Both the position numbers and the translations under genes were made by a program. 25,643 nt of DNA from Brevundimonas sp. UBA2388. GTDB taxonomy: Bacteria > Pseudomonadota > Alphaproteobacteria > Caulobacterales > Caulobacteraceae. This document shows, piece by piece, positions 22,501 to 25,643 of this stretch. The stretch covers positions 2,534-28,176 of the forward strand of contig DDSO01000109.1 in the NCBI GenBank assembly GCA_002343425.1, in the 5' to 3' direction. The notes beneath the pieces are model-generated. The model was given only the letters and a program-made list of their open reading frames with translations. It was not told the origin of the DNA and searched no databases. Each line of letters starts with the position of its first letter. The first letter of the stretch is position 1.

Positions 22501-22556
22501 TCTACTCCGGGCGGAGCAGACTCAGCGGAAGGCACCGTTCAGTCCACAAAGCCGGC

Positions 22557-22585
22557 TTGAAATCGGAACATATGCCGAACATAAA
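22557..22585 (+). promoter_or_regulatory. SOS-regulated promoter of mmcB
   Basis: TTGAAA (22557-22562) and CATAAA (22580-22585) lie 17 bp apart, matching five and four of six consensus bases. Between them is GAAC-N7-GAAC at 22566-22580, described separately. The predicted start is at or next to base 22592, the A of the mmcB ATG, so the message may be leaderless. Confidence 0.6.
22566..22580. promoter_or_regulatory. LexA box (SOS box)
   Basis: GAAC-N7-GAAC (GTTC-N7-GTTC on the minus strand) is the exact alphaproteobacterial LexA recognition sequence. It lies between the -35 and -10 of the mmcB promoter, a position suited to repression. Confidence 0.8.
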
Positions 22586-22591
22586 GGCGGC

Positions 22592-23047
22592 ATGGCCGCC
22601 GCCCTGCTTCAGATCGACCTCGTCTTCAGCCGGCCGCAGACGACGCTGGCGGTGACGCGCGGGGCGGCCCGGCTGATGGTCGACCTCGGTTACGCCCCCC
22701 TGCTGGAAGTGGGGCTGCCCAACGGGCGGCGCGCCGACGTCATGGCCCTGGGCCCGCGCGGCGACATCGTCATCTGCGAGGTCAAGTCGGGGCTCGAGGA
22801 CTATCGGGTCGACCGCAAATGGGGCGAGTACGGCCCGTTCTGCGACGCCTTCTATTTCGCCGTGGCGCCCGAGTTTCCCGGCGACGTCCTGCCCGAAGAG
22901 CCCGGACTGATCGTCGCCGACGGCTTCGGCGGTGCGGTGGTGCGGGAGGCGCCGGCCTCACCCCTGGCTCCGGCCCGGCGCAAGGCGCTGCTGGTCGCCT
23001 TCGCGCGGCTGGGCGCGATGCGGACGCTGCGGGAGCCGGCGGGCTGA
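22592..23047 (+). CDS. mmcB: MmcB-family DNA repair protein (putative endonuclease)
   Basis: A 151-residue protein of the MmcB family, named for mitomycin C sensitivity of Caulobacter mutants. The core is GRRADVMALGPRGDIVICEVKSG, giving Asp49, Glu63 and Lys65 as a PD-(D/E)XK site. YRVDRKWGEYGPFCDAFYFAV (71-91) and the PEEPGLIVADGFGGAVVRE segment are typical. Probable role: a DNA-damage-induced nuclease. The ATG at 22592 fits family length; AAGG lies four bases upstream but may fall outside the message. A perfect LexA box in its promoter supports induction in the SOS response. Confidence 0.92.
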   Translation: MAAALLQIDLVFSRPQTTLAVTRGAARLMVDLGYAPLLEVGLPNGRRADVMALGPRGDIVICEVKSGLEDYRVDRKWGEYGPFCDAFYFAVAPEFPGDVLPEEPGLIVADGFGGAVVREAPASPLAPARRKALLVAFARLGAMRTLREPAG

Positions 23048-23054
23048 GCCCCTG

Positions 23055-23504
23055 TCAGACCACCGGGCCGCTTTCGCCGACCGACATGACGGCCGCGGTC
23101 GAGGCGGCGCAGCCGGTCAATTCCCGATCACCGACCTTGACCATGGCGGTCAGCGGATAGGTCCGGTCGCTCATGCCGTCGGAGCATTCCGTGGCGATCA
23201 GGGTGACGCTCAAGGCCGTTCCGTCGGCCGTTTCCGCCTCCCAGGTCGCCGTCGTCCCCTGTGCCAGGGGATCGGGCTGGGGCGCACGCTGCTCGGGCGT
23301 ATCGGGGGCCGTATAGACCATCTCGGTCCCGGTCAGTTCCACGCTCCAGAACGGCTCCGTGCCGAGGGCGCGGACCGGCTGGGCCAGATCGACCCCGCCC
23401 AGCACGGGCGCGGGCCGGGGCTCTTCAGGCAAAGGCGCGGGCTCTTCGGCCGGCGTACAGGCGGCGAGGACGAGGACGGCGAGGGCGGCGAATACGGGAC
23501 GCAT
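23055..23504 (-). CDS. COG3650-like lipoprotein of unknown function
   Basis: A 149-residue predicted lipoprotein. The signal ends with the lipobox LVLAAC (Cys16). A Pro/Glu-rich linker (about 17-35) leads to ALGTEPFWSVELTG, the hallmark of the COG3650 family of exported proteins, and then to a strand-rich domain with TECSDGMSDRTYPLTA and GCAA, two cysteines that may pair. No function is known. GGAG lies five bases before the ATG. It is convergent with mmcB (7 nt between stops) and downstream of the CHAP gene on the same strand. Confidence 0.75.
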   Translation of the reverse strand: MRPVFAALAVLVLAACTPAEEPAPLPEEPRPAPVLGGVDLAQPVRALGTEPFWSVELTGTEMVYTAPDTPEQRAPQPDPLAQGTTATWEAETADGTALSVTLIATECSDGMSDRTYPLTAMVKVGDRELTGCAASTAAVMSVGESGPVV

Positions 23505-23578
23505 GGGGGACTCCGGGTGCGCGGGCAGGAAGCGCGGTCAGCGTCCGCCGGTCAAGTCCGGATCATACGATCAGGCGA

Positions 23579-24103
23579 TCAGGGCTGGCCGTTGGCGGAC
23601 GGCGCCGAAGCCATGAGCACGCCGTCGGACGGCGACGCCGGGGCTTTGTGGATGAAGCCATAGGTCGGATAGACCGAGGTTCCGAGAGCCTGGCTGGGAT
23701 TGTACCAGACCTTCACCGCGGTCCAGTCGCCGTCATGAGAGACGTCGACGACGGTGACGTTTTCCTCGACCCGGCCACGGCTGCCACCCCAGTTGGCGTG
23801 GGTCACGCGGATCACCCGGTCGGTCAGGATTTCCGAAACGACGGCGACGTGGCCGCGGGTCATCCGGCCGGTGGGCTGGAAGGCGAGGACCGATCCGGTC
23901 TCCGGGCGCTCGCTGGTGCGGAACTTGCCCTGGGCCTGACGCCACCAGGTCAGGGCGTCGCCGAAGATGTTGATGCCCGAGAACATTCGGGCGAAGGTCA
24001 CGCACTGCCAGTACGGCTCATCGGCCTTCGCAACGGGGGCATAGCCCAGCGCAGAAAATCCGAGGGTCGCCGCAACCGCGGCGGCTGTGAGCCGTTTCAT
24101 CAT
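23579..24103 (-). CDS. Exported CHAP-domain protein (putative peptidoglycan amidase/endopeptidase)
   Basis: A 174-residue protein with a signal peptide at 1-27 (ending AKA). The CHAP core has Cys34 in YWQCVTFAR, His85 in RGHVAVVSEI and THANWGG (101-107), which supply the Cys/His/polar catalytic set. CHAP enzymes cut the amide or peptide bonds of peptidoglycan. The C-terminal 35 residues (after GFIHKAP) are low-complexity Ala/Ser/Pro. Two adjacent ATGs (24103, 24100) are possible starts; there is no clear Shine-Dalgarno. It lies 37 nt after the acyltransferase gene on the same strand. Confidence 0.88.
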   Translation of the reverse strand: MMKRLTAAAVAATLGFSALGYAPVAKADEPYWQCVTFARMFSGINIFGDALTWWRQAQGKFRTSERPETGSVLAFQPTGRMTRGHVAVVSEILTDRVIRVTHANWGGSRGRVEENVTVVDVSHDGDWTAVKVWYNPSQALGTSVYPTYGFIHKAPASPSDGVLMASAPSANGQP

Positions 24104-24140
24104 GCTGGCGTGGTTCCCGACCCGTTTCAGTGCGCTAGCC

Positions 24141-25283
24141 CTAGACGATAGTTTCCGAGGGTTGAAGTCCCCTGTCGGGCGAGTTCGTGCGCGCTTTCGT
24201 CGCGGCCGCCCGCGCGGCGCGGCGGTCGGCCAACCCCCTCAGGGCCTTGCGGGCCGGGCGTTCGACGAGGTGGTAGGTGACCATGGCCGCGACCGGAATG
24301 GCCGCGACCAGCGCCAGCCACACAATGATGTGAAACTGTTTGTCGTCGGCCCCGGTCAGGCGGGCGGCGACATTGGTGGTCAGCAGCAGGACCGGCGCGC
24401 AGACCATATAGATCGAATAGCTGATCTCCCCGAGATAGACGCCGACCGTCGAGCCAAATACGCCGGCGCGGGCGTTGTCGAGCGAGCCCAGACCGAGGAT
24501 CAGGCCGCCGGCGGCGAGCACGGTGACGGCGTCCCACAGGCCCAGCGAGGCGCTGATCAGCACGGCCGCCCCGCTGGCGAGGGCGACCCGGCCGGCATAC
24601 GGCACGCCGCCCCGGCGATGGACCAGATAGAGGGCGCAGCCGAGGGCGAAACACGGAACGATCCGAAGCGCGCCCCAGCGGAAGGTCGCTTCGGTCAGGG
24701 AGTAGCCGGCCAGCGGCTGGAAGGCGGCGTAGAGGCCCAGCGCGAAGGCGACCGCCAGTCCGACAGCCAGAAGCGGCCGGTCCCGAAGCCGCCAGGCGAC
24801 GAAGGCGAAGGCGGGGAAGCTGAGATAGGCGGCCCATTCCGCCGAGATCGACCAGGACGGATGGTTGAAGGCCGAGCTGGTGGCCAGCCCCCAGGCGTGG
24901 GTCAGGGTCAGGTGCGCCGGCAGATCGCGCCAGTTGGTCAGGCTGCCGTCGATGCTCAGCCCGGCGAAGGTGGCGGCGACGCCGAGGCCGATCATGCCGA
25001 ACAGGGTGACCAGATGCAGCGGATAGACCCGCGCAAGCCGCGCCCACAGGAAGCCGCCGTAGCGGAACCGCTTCTCGCCCGCCGCCTCGAGATAGACGTG
25101 GCTGAGGATGAAGCCCGACAGGACAAAGAAGGTCTCGACCCCCAGATAGCCCTTGGTCACCGCGACCGGGACCCAGCTGACATCGAGGTGCGGCCAGGCC
25201 GTGTAGAGGACCACCCACAGGGCCGCGAGGAACCGCAGGGTGGTGAGGGCGCGCAGATCGGGGGGCGTCGGAACGGGCGTCAT
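24141..25283 (-). CDS. Acyltransferase-3 (OafA/NodX-like) membrane protein
   Basis: A 380-residue protein with about ten membrane helices, of the family that moves acetyl or other acyl groups to exported sugars. It has LRFLAALWVVLY (16-27), GYLGVETFFVLSGFI, RLARVYPLH and SWSISAEWAAY, all family hallmarks. The usual R-X10-H of helix 1 reads R17-X10-T28 (codon ACG); the nearest His is residue 32. The ATG at 25283 is preferred to one at 25382, which would add 33 Arg/Pro-rich residues; its Shine-Dalgarno is weak. The substrate is unknown. Confidence 0.88.
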   Translation of the reverse strand: MTPVPTPPDLRALTTLRFLAALWVVLYTAWPHLDVSWVPVAVTKGYLGVETFFVLSGFILSHVYLEAAGEKRFRYGGFLWARLARVYPLHLVTLFGMIGLGVAATFAGLSIDGSLTNWRDLPAHLTLTHAWGLATSSAFNHPSWSISAEWAAYLSFPAFAFVAWRLRDRPLLAVGLAVAFALGLYAAFQPLAGYSLTEATFRWGALRIVPCFALGCALYLVHRRGGVPYAGRVALASGAAVLISASLGLWDAVTVLAAGGLILGLGSLDNARAGVFGSTVGVYLGEISYSIYMVCAPVLLLTTNVAARLTGADDKQFHIIVWLALVAAIPVAAMVTYHLVERPARKALRGLADRRAARAAATKARTNSPDRGLQPSETIV

Positions 25284-25341
25284 GCCGCGCAGACTAGCCG
25301 GGCGGGGTACAGGAACCGTTAAACGCCGGCCGAAGCGTGCC

Positions 25342-25643
25342 TCAGGCCGCGCATTCCGACGGTTTGGCCTCGCCGGGCGCATACTGTTCGCACGACCGGT
25401 CGATCTCGCCCTGGATCATTTCGCAGGGGTTGGCGACGTTGCAGGGCGGGCGGGTCGCGGGGCTGACGGCGATACAGCGATCGACCAGCCTTTGCGCCGC
25501 CTCGGCTCCGATGTCGTTCAGACAGGAAACCGGCGCGCCGACCGGCGCCATGATGACGGCCGGGTCGACCTCTTCCTGCGGCGGCGCATCGGCGGGCATT
25601 TCAGGGGCCGGCGATGCGGCTGCGGGCTCTTCCGCCGCTGGTT
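25342..25643 (-). CDS. Cysteine-rich hypothetical protein, 5' end missing
   Basis: The reading frame is open to the window edge, so the N-terminus lies outside. The visible part (about 99 residues) begins with a Pro/Ala/Glu-rich stretch (PAAEEPAAASPAPE), then has a compact C-terminal domain with six cysteines (SCLND, DRCIAV, PPCNVANPC, RSCEQY, SECAA). The pattern suggests a disulfide-bonded periplasmic protein, perhaps anchored by a signal or lipobox not seen. I do not recognise the family. It lies upstream of the acyltransferase gene on the same strand, 58 nt away. Confidence 0.6.
   Translation of the reverse strand, partial: PAAEEPAAASPAPEMPADAPPQEEVDPAVIMAPVGAPVSCLNDIGAEAAQRLVDRCIAVSPATRPPCNVANPCEMIQGEIDRSCEQYAPGEAKPSECAA

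Larger units (their letters stand above)
22218..22591. other. 374-bp gap before mmcB holding an inverted-repeat element and the mmcB promoter
   Basis: No gene is supported here. A reading frame open from 22106 into mmcB is an artefact of high GC. The gap contains the 229-bp repeat element at 22272-22500 and the LexA-regulated promoter at 22557-22585. Confidence 0.7.

Noticed and set aside
22106..22591. In-frame upstream extension of mmcB to 22106
   Set aside because: It would run antisense-like through the repeat element and the LexA-controlled promoter; family length fits the ATG at 22592.

Overview
The window is GC-rich, densely coded DNA from an alphaproteobacterium, most likely a Caulobacterales member such as Brevundimonas or a relative. 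This rests on gene content and regulation: an UrcA-family protein, an MmcB-family repair nuclease with a GAAC-N7-GAAC (GTTC-N7-GTTC) LexA box, an actinobacterial-type AhpC/AhpD pair, a fabA-fabB-fabI cluster, and many Tat-type exported peptidases. No tRNA, rRNA, CRISPR array or prophage was recognised. Most of the window is ordinary chromosomal housekeeping.

Layout. 1-1017: the 3' part of ahpC and complete ahpD (peroxide defence), separated by a hairpin terminator. 1014-2548: a divergent pair, a membrane-anchored LytTR regulator and a DUF2306 membrane protein, whose shared 104-bp gap carries two 13-bp direct repeats exactly 21 bp apart. 2566-3924: murI and an exported protein on the minus strand. 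4040-6295: a Tat/lipobox M3 peptidase with a strong terminator. 6301-6603: UrcA-family protein. 6960-9787: ffh, rpsP and rimM, with a strong terminator between rpsP and rimM. 9791-14773 (all minus strand): an SH3-like exported protein, fabA, fabB, a CPA1 Na+/H+ antiporter, fabI and a small YegP-like protein. 14818-17902: a 2-hydroxyacid dehydrogenase and an S9 peptidase. 17899-19068 (minus): a MoeB/ThiF-like enzyme and a stand-alone BLUF photoreceptor. 19211-21623: hslV and hslU, the two parts of one protease. 21684-23047: a lipocalin-like protein and mmcB. 23055-25643 (minus): a lipoprotein, a CHAP-domain protein, an acyltransferase-3 protein and a partial Cys-rich protein.

The most unusual part is 19799-22500. 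hslV and hslU are split by a 484-bp cassette: a GxxExxY (PD-(D/E)XK-like) ORF enclosed by 48-bp inverted arms. Its start codon lies inside the left arm and its stop codon abuts the right arm. About 2 kb downstream, just before mmcB, lies a 229-bp element with 43-bp inverted arms and no ORF. The two elements share one skeleton (GGTTCATCAC then CAC-N6-CAC-N8-CAC-N6-CAC, ending GGGACCG) but differ in the bases between. Within each element the two arms match each other far better than they match the other element. This looks like a cassette and a miniature relative whose arms evolve together.

Other points of note are a palindromic operator between the BLUF gene and hslV, a BLUF domain that keeps its flavin triad but lacks the usual Trp/Met, a probable CTG start for the antiporter, and an acyltransferase with Thr in place of the R-X10-H histidine.
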